Shown piece by piece: positions 25,193 through 35,326 of a DNA stretch of 64,000 bases. The notes under the pieces are model-generated. The model was not told the DNA's origin and searched no databases. It was given only the letters and a program-made list of their open reading frames with translations. Numbering within the stretch: the stretch's first letter is position 1; each line of letters starts with the position of its first letter. The translations under genes and the position numbers were made by a program. The DNA is from Segatella copri (GTDB lineage Bacteria > Bacteroidota > Bacteroidia > Bacteroidales > Bacteroidaceae): the NCBI RefSeq assembly GCF_009495355.1, contig NZ_VZAD01000097.1, positions 1 through 64,000 on the forward strand. The letters are read 5' to 3'.

Positions 25193-27445
25193 TTATTTCT
25201 TTCCTCTTTTGTTTCGGTTGTTGCTGTCGAAGTTGGGATTGAAGCTTTTCTTCTTTTTGTTTTTGAAGAAGCCGGCACCCTTGGCTTTGGCTTCGTGCAA
25301 TTCGGCCCTGGCAGCAGCCACAACATCACGGATGTTGGCAGACTTTCCGTTCAGCGGTTTGCCATCATTAAGATATTTCTCTTCGTCGTAACAACCCACG
25401 TTGCCATAACCCTTTGGAGCATATTCGTTTTTTCCTCTCTGTACATTCTGACGATAGCCGCCTCGTTGTGAGTCTTGTCTGTAGGCTCCACGCTGATTCT
25501 CCTGTCGGTTGTTGCCACGCTTGCCTTTGGCTCCACGTCCTACTCCTGGGTTGTCGTAAGTAGAGCCAATGGCCTTGTCGTCGTAACGAGCTTGAGGCAT
25601 TCTGCCTTTTCCACCTCTCAATGGTTTGTCGTAGAGCTTGGCTATCAGGTCGGAACGGCCAATGCGCTTCAATTCAGACTCAATAGCTCGACGCTCCTCC
25701 GGCTTGTACCAGAAGAAGAACATGCGCTGGGCAAGTTTTTCCTTTGGAGTCTTAGCGCTGAACACCGGTTCGAGCGTGTAGGGATCATAGCCGGTATACC
25801 AAGTCTCGGTAGAGATGGTCATGGGTGTAGGAGTGAAGTCCTGCACCTGCTCCAGATGGAAATCGAGTCCTTTGGTGATGACCGCCAACTCAGCCATATC
25901 CTCCTCATGACAGCCGGGATGCGAACTGATGAAGTAAGGGATGATCTGCTGGTTGAGTCCTTCCTCCTTATTGATGCGATCGAAGATGCGCTTGAACTCA
26001 TAGAACAGGTCGAATGACGGCTTGCGCATGAACTTCAGTACTTCAGGGCTGGTATGCTCTGGTGCCACTTTGAGTCGGCCACTCACATGCTTGGTAATGA
26101 GTTCGCGGGTGTACTGACGGGCTGCGGCATTGATCTTCTCGTCCTTGCTCTTGTGCAACAACAGGTCGTAGCGCACACCACTGCCGATAAAACTCTTCTT
26201 GATGCCGGGCAGAGCATCCACGGCATGATAGATGTCGAGCAGTTTGCTGTGATCGGTGTTGAGGTTAGGACAAATCTGTGGATTCACACAGGAAGGTCGT
26301 TTGCACTTCTCACATGCCTTGAGGTTATTGCCATGCATTCCATACATGTTGGCAGATGGTCCGCCGAGGTCGCTCAGATAACCCTTGAAGTCGGGCATCT
26401 GGATAATCTTTTTCACCTCCTTGAGGATGCTTTCCTTGCTGCGACAGACCACAAACTTACCCTGATGGGCAGAGATGGTGCAGAAGGAACAGCCACCGAA
26501 ACAGCCACGGTGAAGGTTGACCGAGAACTTGATCATCTCGTAGGCGGGTATGGTCTTACCTTTGTATTTAGGGTGGGGCAATCGGGTATAGGGAAGGTCG
26601 AAGGAGGCGTCGAGTTCCTCCGTTGTCATGGTAGGGAATGGAGGATTGACCACCACTACCTTGCCATCCACGGGCTGGATCATGCGCTGGGCATGAACCT
26701 TATTCGATTCTTCTTCCAGATGACGTACATTCTCTGCTTGTCCTTTCTTGTTCTGCAGGCATTCCTCATGGCTGTGCAGCATGATGTCATCTTCCTTGAT
26801 ACCGCCGGGGATCTCGTCCTCGCGACAGAGAAAGACTGTCTGCGGAATGTCTCTTATCTCCTTGATTGTGCGACCGCTGTCGAGTGCTTCGGCCAAGGCG
26901 ATGATAGACTTTTCACCCATACCATAGAGGATGATGTCGGCACCCGAATCACAAAGAATACATTTCTTCAGCTTATCCTGCCAGTAGTCATAATGACTGA
27001 TGCGGCGCATGCTGGCTTCAATGCCGCCCAATGATACAGGAACATCGGGATAGAGTTTCTTGAGGATCTGTGTGTAGACGATAGAAGGATAGTCGGGGCG
27101 CATGTCGTGACGTGAGTCTGGACTGAAAGCATCCTCGCTGCGCATACGCCGATTGGCTGTGTAGCGGTTTACCATCGAGTCCATTGCGCCTGGCGAAACT
27201 CCAAAGAAGAGACGGGGACGTCCCAGTTTCTTGAAATCTCTAAAGTCACCATGCCAGTCGGGTTGAGGTACGATGGCTACTTTGTATCCATGAGCTTCGA
27301 GCGTGCGTGCTATGACGGCAGGACCGAAGGATGGATGATCCACGTAGGCATCACCCGAGAAGAGGATGACATCGAGCTGATCCCATCCTCGCAGTTCGCA
27401 TTCCTTCTTAGTGGTAGGCAGAAAATCTGTCAGTCTGTATTCCAT
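25193..27445 (-). CDS. YgiQ-family radical SAM protein
   Basis: A 750-aa protein with the YgiQ layout: an N-terminal UPF0313 domain opening with LTDFLPTTKKE, the radical SAM cluster HRGCFGGCSFC (Cys315, Cys319, Cys322) for a 4Fe-4S centre, and a basic Gly/Arg/Gln-rich tail of about 120 residues (repeated RGAYRQ, RGGYRQ units). The exact reaction of this family is not established. It is preceded by 27455-27790 with a 9-bp gap, so both are probably cotranscribed. Confidence 0.9.
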   Translation of the reverse strand: MEYRLTDFLPTTKKECELRGWDQLDVILFSGDAYVDHPSFGPAVIARTLEAHGYKVAIVPQPDWHGDFRDFKKLGRPRLFFGVSPGAMDSMVNRYTANRRMRSEDAFSPDSRHDMRPDYPSIVYTQILKKLYPDVPVSLGGIEASMRRISHYDYWQDKLKKCILCDSGADIILYGMGEKSIIALAEALDSGRTIKEIRDIPQTVFLCREDEIPGGIKEDDIMLHSHEECLQNKKGQAENVRHLEEESNKVHAQRMIQPVDGKVVVVNPPFPTMTTEELDASFDLPYTRLPHPKYKGKTIPAYEMIKFSVNLHRGCFGGCSFCTISAHQGKFVVCRSKESILKEVKKIIQMPDFKGYLSDLGGPSANMYGMHGNNLKACEKCKRPSCVNPQICPNLNTDHSKLLDIYHAVDALPGIKKSFIGSGVRYDLLLHKSKDEKINAAARQYTRELITKHVSGRLKVAPEHTSPEVLKFMRKPSFDLFYEFKRIFDRINKEEGLNQQIIPYFISSHPGCHEEDMAELAVITKGLDFHLEQVQDFTPTPMTISTETWYTGYDPYTLEPVFSAKTPKEKLAQRMFFFWYKPEERRAIESELKRIGRSDLIAKLYDKPLRGGKGRMPQARYDDKAIGSTYDNPGVGRGAKGKRGNNRQENQRGAYRQDSQRGGYRQNVQRGKNEYAPKGYGNVGCYDEEKYLNDGKPLNGKSANIRDVVAAARAELHEAKAKGAGFFKNKKKKSFNPNFDSNNRNKRGKK

Positions 27446-27454
27446 TCTTACGTT

Positions 27455-27790
27455 TTAGTCTGTTATTGCGTTTGTGTCTTCTGCCTCGTTGGCGGCACGT
27501 TTGTCGAGCCAGTCCACATAGAGCAGGACGAGGTTGTGAAGGCCGAGTGCCTTCATGTTACTGTTGTAGATGACGTCGAGACACAAGTCGAGTAATGCCT
27601 TGTCCTGACAGTTGTCCGCTTCGAGCAGGGCACGTACGTTGAGCTTGAGTTTCTCCAATACTCCCTCGTCGATGATGCCGTTGCTGTCTACGAGGTTGCG
27701 GAGCAACTGGTATTTGTCGATGGTCTCAAGGTGCAGGTCGCTCACTTCTATAGAGCGTGTGCCTGACTGGTTTGCTTGAATTTTATACAT
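27455..27790 (-). CDS. Conserved hypothetical helical protein
   Basis: A 111-aa protein, mostly helical and acidic, with no signal peptide or membrane segment. I do not recognise a family. It lies 9 bp upstream of the YgiQ gene. A -7 element TAAGTTTG on the minus strand at 27857-27864 could start this two-gene transcript; no clear TTTG is seen 20 bp further up. Confidence 0.6.
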   Translation of the reverse strand: MYKIQANQSGTRSIEVSDLHLETIDKYQLLRNLVDSNGIIDEGVLEKLKLNVRALLEADNCQDKALLDLCLDVIYNSNMKALGLHNLVLLYVDWLDKRAANEAEDTNAITD

Positions 27791-27876
27791 AGTCTTTCTG
27801 TTTTTATGTTGTTGTTGTTATCTTTATTGAACTTTTAATTTTAGCTTACACAAGCGCAAACTTAGCGCCTCTGTTT

Positions 27877-30528
27877 CTACTCTGTCAGAAAACGGAGTAT
27901 TCCCAAGAGAATGCTTGTGCGAGTCTTTTCTTCGTTGATACATTCGAGGGGGAACCCCATGGTGAATGAGCGATAGTCATTTCCCCTGTATGCTACTGCG
28001 GCACTACTGCCTGATGTGTAAACCATGGCGCTGAAGGGAGCGGTAACCCCTGTCGTTGTCGGCAAGAGTACTTCGGGATGTGTGGCAGCATAATGCCTGT
28101 CATTAAGCGTGTTGTAATAAGCGAAACGTAGGCCTAAGCCCGATACGCTGTCGGTAGTCTGTGTGATGCTGTCATTGGTTGGATAACTTACTTTCAGCAC
28201 ATCGTTCAGGAAGTCCTTCTCATCGGGTGTGGTCATGTCGCTTCCTATATAGGAACCGCTTACCAGCAAGGCACCGCCTCCATGAGTATAAGCCTTGAGC
28301 CGTTGCTGAAGGGTGGGGGTAAACGATTTATAATAGGTGGGTGTGTAACCGTCGTAGCGTTCCAAACCATTGATGAGGTCGACTACAGGGTAGGCATTCA
28401 TCTTCACCTTTCCTGCTGCGACACATTCACTCGAACAGCTTGCCACATTGTATTTTTGGCTGGCAGCTATACTGCGGGCATGTTCTTCCACATAACTGAA
28501 ATCGTTGCCGGCAATGAAGTTTCCTGCCAGTTCGTTGCCAGAATAGCCCAAGCCGGAACTGCTCTCGTTGCCCATCCTCTGTCGGTCGAAGACAAGTTGC
28601 TTACCACTCCATCCTGCCGTCAATCCATAGCTTACGCCAGGGTCTTGTTCCATGTCGAATCCTTGCAGGGAGTCGTTGTCGATCACCTGAGGCGCTGCCA
28701 GTCGATGGAAGTTGTTGACGATCAAGACCGTCTTGGTGGCTGCTGGCTCGTATCGCGCACAAAGTTTCTCGGTTGGGAAACTCTCCCCACCGCTGTTGAG
28801 AGCCGCCACCTTGAAAGTATAGAGTTCGCCCGGCTTCAAGTTCATGCTGCAAGAGGCTCCCTTAATGATCTGTCCGTTGTCAAAGCCTCCTTTACCCATA
28901 GCTGTATACAGAATATACGATGTTGGCTGGGCTGTAGGCTCGCTGTGGTCGGTCTGTGGACTCCATGACAGGTGGGCTGTTCCTTGGGCATCAATCTCTA
29001 CCGAGAAATTGTTGGGTGCAAGGGGTTGAACTACATAGGGCAGACCGTGGTTGGTGCATACATATCTCAAGATGGTCTTATAGAGCGAGCGTGCTATGGT
29101 GAATTTGCCCATCGGGTCCTGACCAATCTTCATGTCGGGGAAACTCTGGTGCGACAGGGTCTCGATGATGGCGGCAGGAACTTCGGGCAAACGGGTTTCG
29201 GAGTAGTTGCGGTCCCAGAGATAACGCTCTGAGAATTCGCCATACTGCTGTCTAAGGTCGCTGACCAGATTCTTGAGCAAAGCCTTGGCCAAGTCCTTGG
29301 ATGTCATGCGCGAGATGCCGCTGTTCAGCATGCCGTCGTTGAAGTTGGTGGTGCAGATGGCCAGGGAGCCCCAGGTTGTCTTTCCGTCCTTGTTGTAACC
29401 CGCGTCGCTGTGTACGGCAAGTGAGAGTTCTATAGGAACCTTCTTTCCCTGAAGCGCTGGCATATAGGGACTTCCGCCTCCCAACCAGTTGGTCATCAGC
29501 GAGCGTGTGTTGATGTCGTCGGCGTAGTCATTGGCTCCTTTTCTTCCTCCGTATACATGATAGGGAGCACCTGCCCACTGTGCATAGTATCGTGCTCCTT
29601 CGAGGCAGCGGGGCATACCGCTTGAGTTGTTGCCCCTCAGGATGTTGCCCATGCCGCCACCAAAACGTACGGCATCACTGGTCACCACTCCTCGTTTGGA
29701 AGCTTGATTGGTTACAACCACACGGTTGAGTGGATTGCAGCCCTTGTCAAAGTCGAATGTGCCCAAGTAGACCCATGTTCCTCCGCCCATGCGCTGGTTG
29801 ACGGAAAACTCGGTTGCTTCTCCCTTGTGGTAGACGATGTATTTCGCATCGGTCACACTCTTGGGCAGACTTTGGTAGCTTACGTAGACAGCATACTTGC
29901 CTGCTTCGGGCAGGTCGGGCTGATAGCTTATCTCGCTATGGTTCTTCTTCTTGGTGGCTTTTGCCTTCCTTACAGTTCCGTCGGTAAAGGGATTCTGATT
30001 GTCTTCATAATATCTTCTTCTGGCAGCGAAACCTATGGAATCACAGTCTTTCCATTTTTTACCGTTGACGGTCTCAACATAATACGGGCGTTTGAAGGCA
30101 TCATCGTTGTCGACGATCACTTCATGCTTCTGCCAGTCACGCTCACGTGGAGTGAAGACAATGGCTCCGGCATTCTGCAGCATGGGTATGAGGTAGGGCA
30201 CCACGATGGTTTGCGTGAAGAGGTCCTCGGTAGTGCCGAAGAGGTTGGGGCGTTGCCATTTCCATCTTCTATGGTCTCCATCATAATATCTTCCGTGCGA
30301 TGCCCATACCGAGAGGTGTCTGTTCTGCAGTCCACGCGTTACAAAGTAGGGGCGAGACATGTTGAAGACCCATGGGTCTCCCTCGTAGTTGATATCTTCC
30401 CATGCTCTTGTGTTGCCGTCAAGGTATACCTTGCCCGTCACAGACTGAGCTGCGACGGGCAAGGAAAGGAATGAGCATGCAGCTAAACTGCAAGTCAACA
30501 GTCGTATCATGTAGAGTTTTTCTTTCAT
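27877..30528 (-). CDS. Secreted protein with golvesin-like and FnIII-like domains (amidase or xanthan-lyase type)
   Basis: An 883-aa protein from ATG 30528; the open frame runs 42 codons further but would overlap the neighbouring acyltransferase. Signal peptide at residues about 7-27, cut after LPVAAQ. A golvesin C-terminal-like domain lies near residues 200-300 (KYAVYVSYQSLP, GTWVYLGTFDF, DAVRFGGG). A central segment with LAVHSDAG and ETLSHQSFPD resembles zinc amidases. FnIII-like residues follow near 545-640, then a C-terminal domain with GGALLVSGSYIGSD. Bacteroidota relatives are annotated as N-acetylmuramoyl-L-alanine amidase or xanthan lyase. The substrate is uncertain. Confidence 0.7.
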   Translation of the reverse strand: MKEKLYMIRLLTCSLAACSFLSLPVAAQSVTGKVYLDGNTRAWEDINYEGDPWVFNMSRPYFVTRGLQNRHLSVWASHGRYYDGDHRRWKWQRPNLFGTTEDLFTQTIVVPYLIPMLQNAGAIVFTPRERDWQKHEVIVDNDDAFKRPYYVETVNGKKWKDCDSIGFAARRRYYEDNQNPFTDGTVRKAKATKKKNHSEISYQPDLPEAGKYAVYVSYQSLPKSVTDAKYIVYHKGEATEFSVNQRMGGGTWVYLGTFDFDKGCNPLNRVVVTNQASKRGVVTSDAVRFGGGMGNILRGNNSSGMPRCLEGARYYAQWAGAPYHVYGGRKGANDYADDINTRSLMTNWLGGGSPYMPALQGKKVPIELSLAVHSDAGYNKDGKTTWGSLAICTTNFNDGMLNSGISRMTSKDLAKALLKNLVSDLRQQYGEFSERYLWDRNYSETRLPEVPAAIIETLSHQSFPDMKIGQDPMGKFTIARSLYKTILRYVCTNHGLPYVVQPLAPNNFSVEIDAQGTAHLSWSPQTDHSEPTAQPTSYILYTAMGKGGFDNGQIIKGASCSMNLKPGELYTFKVAALNSGGESFPTEKLCARYEPAATKTVLIVNNFHRLAAPQVIDNDSLQGFDMEQDPGVSYGLTAGWSGKQLVFDRQRMGNESSSGLGYSGNELAGNFIAGNDFSYVEEHARSIAASQKYNVASCSSECVAAGKVKMNAYPVVDLINGLERYDGYTPTYYKSFTPTLQQRLKAYTHGGGALLVSGSYIGSDMTTPDEKDFLNDVLKVSYPTNDSITQTTDSVSGLGLRFAYYNTLNDRHYAATHPEVLLPTTTGVTAPFSAMVYTSGSSAAVAYRGNDYRSFTMGFPLECINEEKTRTSILLGILRFLTE

Positions 30529-30536
30529 CAGGGTTT

Positions 30537-31091
30537 TTATATGTTGCCTATCGTAAACTTCTCGGGCTTCTTTCCCTTGAAGTCTTTGAAGTACAACTTG
30601 ATTTCTCGCATGTCGGCATCCAGGTCGCCAGATGGTATAATCTGCTTGGTGCACGTAATGAGCCGTTTCTGATAGTCTGCGCCATAGAGCAGGATAGGAA
30701 TTCCTGCCTTGAGGGCAATGAAATAGAATCCCTTCTTCCAGTCGGGGTTGAGCGAACGGGTTCCCTCGGGTGTGATGCAGAGACAGAAGTGGTCTCGCTT
30801 GCGGGCTTCCTCAGCCAGGTTGTCGGTCATGCTGGTGTGCTTGCTTCGCCATACCGGTATTCCTCCCATCTTGCGGAAGATGGGTCCCAATGGCCAGAAG
30901 AACCATTCCTTCTTCATCAGGAAGTTGCTCTTGATTCCTTCGGCATGAGCGTAGAGTTGTCCGATGAGGAGGTCCCAGTTGCTGGTATGTGGAGCAAGAC
31001 AGATAATATACTTCTCGGGATGAGCTATGGTAATCTCCTTGGTCCATCCCAAGCGCTTATAGAGTATCCATTTGGATAATTGTTGAATCAT
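30537..31091 (-). CDS. PlsC-like 1-acyl-glycerol-3-phosphate acyltransferase family protein
   Basis: A 184-aa membrane-associated protein with the acyltransferase motifs: APHTSNWD (the HX4D catalytic motif) and ITPEGTRSLNPDWKKGF (the EGTRS acceptor site). It is shorter than classical PlsC and belongs to the small group common in Bacteroidota. It probably acylates a lysophospholipid or related lipid. It lies 8 bp upstream of the secreted-protein gene, perhaps in one transcript. Confidence 0.85.
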   Translation of the reverse strand: MIQQLSKWILYKRLGWTKEITIAHPEKYIICLAPHTSNWDLLIGQLYAHAEGIKSNFLMKKEWFFWPLGPIFRKMGGIPVWRSKHTSMTDNLAEEARKRDHFCLCITPEGTRSLNPDWKKGFYFIALKAGIPILLYGADYQKRLITCTKQIIPSGDLDADMREIKLYFKDFKGKKPEKFTIGNI

Positions 31092-31168
31092 TACAGTGTG
31101 TTTCGAAGTTTTGGTTAGAAAACTTATATTATATATAATAATGTAAGAATCAGAATTCCTTCCAATAA

Positions 31169-31441
31169 TTAATCCAGATTGTTGATTTGGTCAATAATCT
31201 CGCAGGCCTGCTTGTTGAAGTCTTCAATGAGCTTCTTATAGTACTTTTTCTGCTCCATGCCTGGCTCTGGATGTGACACGCGGCAGATAAAGTCTGTGCG
31301 AATCATGACAATAGCAGTCAGAATGCCGTCGACGTCTTCGTCTGCTGGTTTGCTGCTATACAATGAAGCTGCTACACACTCGGCGAACATATCGCTGGTG
31401 ATGTAATTGATTGTACGTTTTAAATCTCTTTTATTAGCCAT
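31169..31441 (-). CDS. Conserved small helical protein
   Basis: A 90-aa protein, predicted helical, starting MANKRDLKRTINYITSDMF. No signal peptide or membrane segment. Proteins of this shape are widespread in Bacteroidales, but I know of no function. It has a -7 element TATCTTTG on the minus strand at 31483-31490 and is divergent from the PPi-phosphofructokinase gene. Confidence 0.65.
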   Translation of the reverse strand: MANKRDLKRTINYITSDMFAECVAASLYSSKPADEDVDGILTAIVMIRTDFICRVSHPEPGMEQKKYYKKLIEDFNKQACEIIDQINNLD

Positions 31442-31642
31442 AGTTTTTATCTTTAAATGAATGACAATATGATTTCAATGCTCAAAGATAGTAAATTTAT
31501 TCGTAATTCGTGCACAAGAATGAAAAAAAAGTTCTCTTTAACTCATTTTTAGCTTTATTTGTTTCTTTATGTGGAAAAAATAAATTACTTTTGCAGATGT
31601 TTTGAAGTTTCAGTAAATAAAAAATTATAAATTCTAAAAGAC

Positions 31643-33289
31643 ATGGAAAAAAGTGAATTGCAATTAGCACGAGCAGCCTACCTTCCTAAACTCCCTAAAG
31701 GATTACAGGGCAACGTAAAAGTGAAAGAAGGTGCTCCTACTCAGAGTGTAGACAATCAGGAAGAAATCAAGAAGCTCTTCCCTAACACTTATGGTATGCC
31801 TCTCGTAGAGTTCGTACCTGGTGACGAGGCTCACGACACCAAGATGAACGTGGGTGTTATCCTCAGTGGCGGTCAGGCTCCTGGCGGTCACAATGTCATT
31901 TGTGGTCTTTTTGATGCATTGAAGAAGTTGAACCCAGCCAACCGCCTTTATGGTTTCCTCATGGGTCCTGGTGGCTTGGTTGACCATAACTATATGGAGA
32001 TTACAGCCGACTTCATCAACGACTACCGCAATACTGGTGGTTTCGATATGATTGGTTCTGGCCGTACCAAGTTGGAGAAGACCGACCAGTTTGACAAGGG
32101 TTTGGAGATTATCCGCGAGTTGGACATCCAGGCTGTTGTTATCATCGGCGGTGACGACTCTAATACCAATGCCTGCGTATTGGCAGAGTACTATGCTGCC
32201 AAGAAGTGTGGTGTACAGGTAATCGGTTGTCCTAAGACTATCGACGGTGACTTGAAGAACGATCAGATTGAGACTTCTTTTGGTTTCGATACAGCCTGCA
32301 AGACTTATTCTGAGTTGATTGGTAACATTGAGCGCGATTGCAATTCTGCACGTAAATACTGGCACTTCGTCAAGTTGATGGGTCGTTCGGCTTCTCACAT
32401 TGCTTTGGAGTGCGCGCTTCAGACACAGCCTAACATCTGCCTTGTTTCAGAGGAGGTAGAGGCCAAGGATATGACATTGAACCAGATTGTAGAGAATATC
32501 GCTCAGGTAGTAGCCGACCGTGCTGCTGATGGTAATAACTTCGGTGTTGTTCTGATTCCTGAAGGATTGATAGAGTTTATCCCTGCTATCGGTCGTCTTA
32601 TTGAGGAACTGAACGACCTCTTGGCAGCTCATGGTGCTGACTATAAGGATTTGGACAAGGATGCTCAGCGTGAGTACATTCTGGCTCACCTCTCTAAGGA
32701 GAATGCCGAGACATTCGCTACTCTTCCTGAGGGTGTTGCCCGTCAGCTCTCTCTCGACCGCGACCCACACGGAAACGTTCAGGTTTCTCTCATCGAGACA
32801 GAGAAGTTGCTCTCTGAGATGGTTGCTGCCAAGTTGGACGAATGGAAGAAGGAAGGCAAGTACGTAGGTAAGTTTGCCGCTCAGCATCACTTCTTCGGTT
32901 ACGAAGGTCGTTGCGCTGCTCCATCCAACTTTGACGCAGACTACTGCTACGCACTTGGAACCAGCGCTGCACAGCTTATCGCCAACGGCAAGACTGGTTA
33001 CATGGCCATCGTAAAGAATACAACAGCCAATACCGACGAATGGAAGGCAGGAGGTGTGCCAATCACCATGATGATGAACATGGAGAAGCGTAATGGCGAG
33101 ATGAAGCCAGTTATCCGCAAGGCTCTCGTCGAGCTTGATGGTGCTCCATTCAAGGCTTTCGCTGCCAAGCGTGATGTTTGGGCAAGAGAAACTTCTTACG
33201 TTTATCCTGGTCCTATCCAGTACTGGGGTCCTGCTGAGGTTTGTGATCAGACCACAAAGACTCTGAAGCTGGAACAGGAAGGTAAATAA
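31643..33289 (+). CDS. pfp: Diphosphate-fructose-6-phosphate 1-phosphotransferase (PPi-dependent PFK)
   Basis: A 548-aa enzyme of the long PPi-PFK type, which reversibly phosphorylates fructose-6-phosphate using pyrophosphate. Motifs are [16 protein letters not shown], the GGDDSNTNA segment whose Asp replaces the ATP-specific Gly and marks PPi use, and [10 protein letters not shown], the catalytic loop. A -7 element TACTTTTG lies at 31586-31593. Codon use is highly biased, as expected for a strongly expressed glycolytic gene. Confidence 0.95.
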   Translation: MEKSELQLARAAYLPKLPKGLQGNVKVKEGAPTQSVDNQEEIKKLFPNTYGMPLVEFVPGDEAHDTKMNVGVILSGGQAPGGHNVICGLFDALKKLNPANRLYGFLMGPGGLVDHNYMEITADFINDYRNTGGFDMIGSGRTKLEKTDQFDKGLEIIRELDIQAVVIIGGDDSNTNACVLAEYYAAKKCGVQVIGCPKTIDGDLKNDQIETSFGFDTACKTYSELIGNIERDCNSARKYWHFVKLMGRSASHIALECALQTQPNICLVSEEVEAKDMTLNQIVENIAQVVADRAADGNNFGVVLIPEGLIEFIPAIGRLIEELNDLLAAHGADYKDLDKDAQREYILAHLSKENAETFATLPEGVARQLSLDRDPHGNVQVSLIETEKLLSEMVAAKLDEWKKEGKYVGKFAAQHHFFGYEGRCAAPSNFDADYCYALGTSAAQLIANGKTGYMAIVKNTTANTDEWKAGGVPITMMMNMEKRNGEMKPVIRKALVELDGAPFKAFAAKRDVWARETSYVYPGPIQYWGPAEVCDQTTKTLKLEQEGK

Positions 33290-33407
33290 AGTTACCCTAT
33301 AAAATAAGGAGAGTGAAGAGTGAAGAATTCAAATGCTTTTATTTTAAATCCATGCGGTTCTTTGCTTTTCACTCTTTGCTTTTCTTCATAAAAGCACATA
33401 AAACCAA

Positions 33408-34295
33408 ATGGTACAAACCCAACGTAAACCACAAAAACGCAAAACAAGTCGACAGCCCGTCAGGCGCCGTCGCACTTCTCGTACCCGCCATGGCTTCTTT
33501 GGCCGATACCCTCGCTGGGCATGGTGGATAGGAGGTATTGCTGTTGTGCTTCTCTACGTGGGTGCGTTCTATTATTTCTTTGTGGGACCTACGGGGTTCC
33601 GCTGGCGTGCGCTTTATGGCGATGCCGAGTATCCTGATGGATACGAAATACGAGGCATCGACATCTCGCATTATCAAGGCACTATTGACTGGGAACAACT
33701 CAAGGACGCCATGATCAAAGGTTGTCCCCTGCGCTTTATCATTATCAAGAGTACTGAGGGTTCCTCACGTCTTGACGAGAATTTCAGAGAAAACTTTAAT
33801 CAGGCACGCGATTATGGCTTTATTAGAGGCGTTTACCACTTCTGGAGCAACAAGTCGTCGGCACGCGAACAGGCTTATTTCTTCCTCGATAAGGTGCATC
33901 TTACAGAAGGCGACCTTCCTCCTGTTCTCGACATAGAACACAAGCCTGCCGATAAGAGTGTGGAGGAATTCCAGCGCGATGTGCTGACTTGGCTTCACAT
34001 CGTGGAAGACCGTTATCATGTCAAGCCCATCATTTACACCTATTATAAATTTAAGGAGCAGTACCTTGGTGCTCCTGTTTTCGACGACTATCCTTATTGG
34101 ATAGCCCACTACTATGTAGACAAGGTACAATACAAGGGTAAATGGAAGTTCTGGCAACATACCGATGCCGGTAAGTTGCCAGGTATTAAGGGTTATGTCG
34201 ACTTCAATATCTACAATGGCAGCTATTATGATTTGCGCCAGCTGTGCATCGGAGCCAACAACAACGAGCGCAAGTTTATGGAGTGGTCAGAATAA
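33408..34295 (+). CDS. Glycoside hydrolase family 25 lysozyme, membrane-anchored
   Basis: A 295-aa protein. A very basic N terminus (about 1-33) precedes one helix (about 37-58, WAWWIGGIAVVLLYVGAFYY) that should anchor it with the enzyme domain outside the cytoplasm. The GH25 domain shows RGIDISHYQG with its catalytic Asp, IIKSTEG, PVLDIEHKP with the Asp-x-Glu pair, and FWQHTD. It should cleave peptidoglycan between MurNAc and GlcNAc. Its last 20 bp overlap the end of the convergent prmA gene. Confidence 0.9.
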   Translation: MVQTQRKPQKRKTSRQPVRRRRTSRTRHGFFGRYPRWAWWIGGIAVVLLYVGAFYYFFVGPTGFRWRALYGDAEYPDGYEIRGIDISHYQGTIDWEQLKDAMIKGCPLRFIIIKSTEGSSRLDENFRENFNQARDYGFIRGVYHFWSNKSSAREQAYFFLDKVHLTEGDLPPVLDIEHKPADKSVEEFQRDVLTWLHIVEDRYHVKPIIYTYYKFKEQYLGAPVFDDYPYWIAHYYVDKVQYKGKWKFWQHTDAGKLPGIKGYVDFNIYNGSYYDLRQLCIGANNNERKFMEWSE

Positions 34296-35145
34296 GGCAC
34301 GCCCAGCCTTCGTCGTCTCTTCTGCTTACCTCTCTCAGTCCCAGTTCCTCTGCTTTCTCTATCAGCACGGGGATGTCTTCGTTATAGAATCCGCTCAGTA
34401 TCAGATAGCCGCCTTCGTTGAGCACGCTTCTGAACGACTTCATGTCAGCCAACAAGATGTTGCGGTTGATGTTTGCCATCACCAGATCGAACATTCCGCT
34501 GATGTGGTTGATGACCGAAGCATTGCCGAAGAGTACCTCCATATTGTCAACGCCGTTCAGTTGGGCATTATGCTGCGCATTGTTCACACTCCATTCATCA
34601 ATATCATAACCCACAATCTCGCTTGCACCCATCTTGGCGCAGGCAATACCGAGAATACCCGTACCGCAACCACAGTCGAGAACGCGCTTCTTCGCTAAGT
34701 TCATACCAAGAAGGGTAGAGACGATCATACGGGTGGTCTCATGATTGCCCGTACCAAAGGCAAGCTTCGCCTCTATACCTATTTCTATATGGTCGGGCGA
34801 GGTAGTAGGGTGCAGGTCGGGATGTTTGGCGTCGTAGATGAGAATCTGGTCGTCGATGCAAATGGGTTCAAAGCCCTGTTCCTCCCATTCCTGGTTCCAG
34901 TCTTTGTCCTCAGCCTCCTTCACTTCATAAGTGATGTGGGCACTCTCTATGGGAAAATCGGCAATACTGTTGTCGAGGGCCTCCTTGTCGAAGAAATCTT
35001 TCTGCACATAGGCCTCCAGTCCTTGCTCCGTTTCCTCGAAAGACTCGAATCCCGCTTCAGCCGAGCTGTCTGCCAAGAGGTCTCTGCACACCTGCATCAG
35101 GTCGGCTTCAACCTCGATTTTGAATGTCGCTACTAAGTATTTCAT
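34276..35145 (-). CDS. prmA: Ribosomal protein L11 methyltransferase
   Basis: A 289-aa SAM-dependent enzyme that methylates ribosomal protein L11. The N-terminal substrate-recognition domain is followed by the Rossmann core with LDCGCGTGILGIACAKMGA (SAM site), the TGNHETTRM segment, and MANINRNIL near residue 215. The C terminus is shared by 20 bp, on opposite strands, with the GH25 gene. A -7 element TATTTTTG on the minus strand lies at 35170-35177. Confidence 0.92.
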   Translation of the reverse strand: MKYLVATFKIEVEADLMQVCRDLLADSSAEAGFESFEETEQGLEAYVQKDFFDKEALDNSIADFPIESAHITYEVKEAEDKDWNQEWEEQGFEPICIDDQILIYDAKHPDLHPTTSPDHIEIGIEAKLAFGTGNHETTRMIVSTLLGMNLAKKRVLDCGCGTGILGIACAKMGASEIVGYDIDEWSVNNAQHNAQLNGVDNMEVLFGNASVINHISGMFDLVMANINRNILLADMKSFRSVLNEGGYLILSGFYNEDIPVLIEKAEELGLREVSRRDDEGWACLILTTP

Positions 35146-35326
35146 TGAATTTCGTTTTAAATTTTACTGCAAAAATATAAAAAATAGGGAAAAACCTACC
35201 ATTATTTAGGGTTTTTCTGTATTTTTGCATGTAAATAAGCAATATTTTTGCACTTGATTCATTGTATCTATAGACATAGATAACAGATATAAGAAGAACA
35301 ACAATAATAAATAGGAGAAAAAGAAT

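Noticed and set aside
30529..30654. Long N-terminal extension of the golvesin-type protein
   Set aside because: It would overlap the acyltransferase gene by over 100 bp and would bury the signal peptide.
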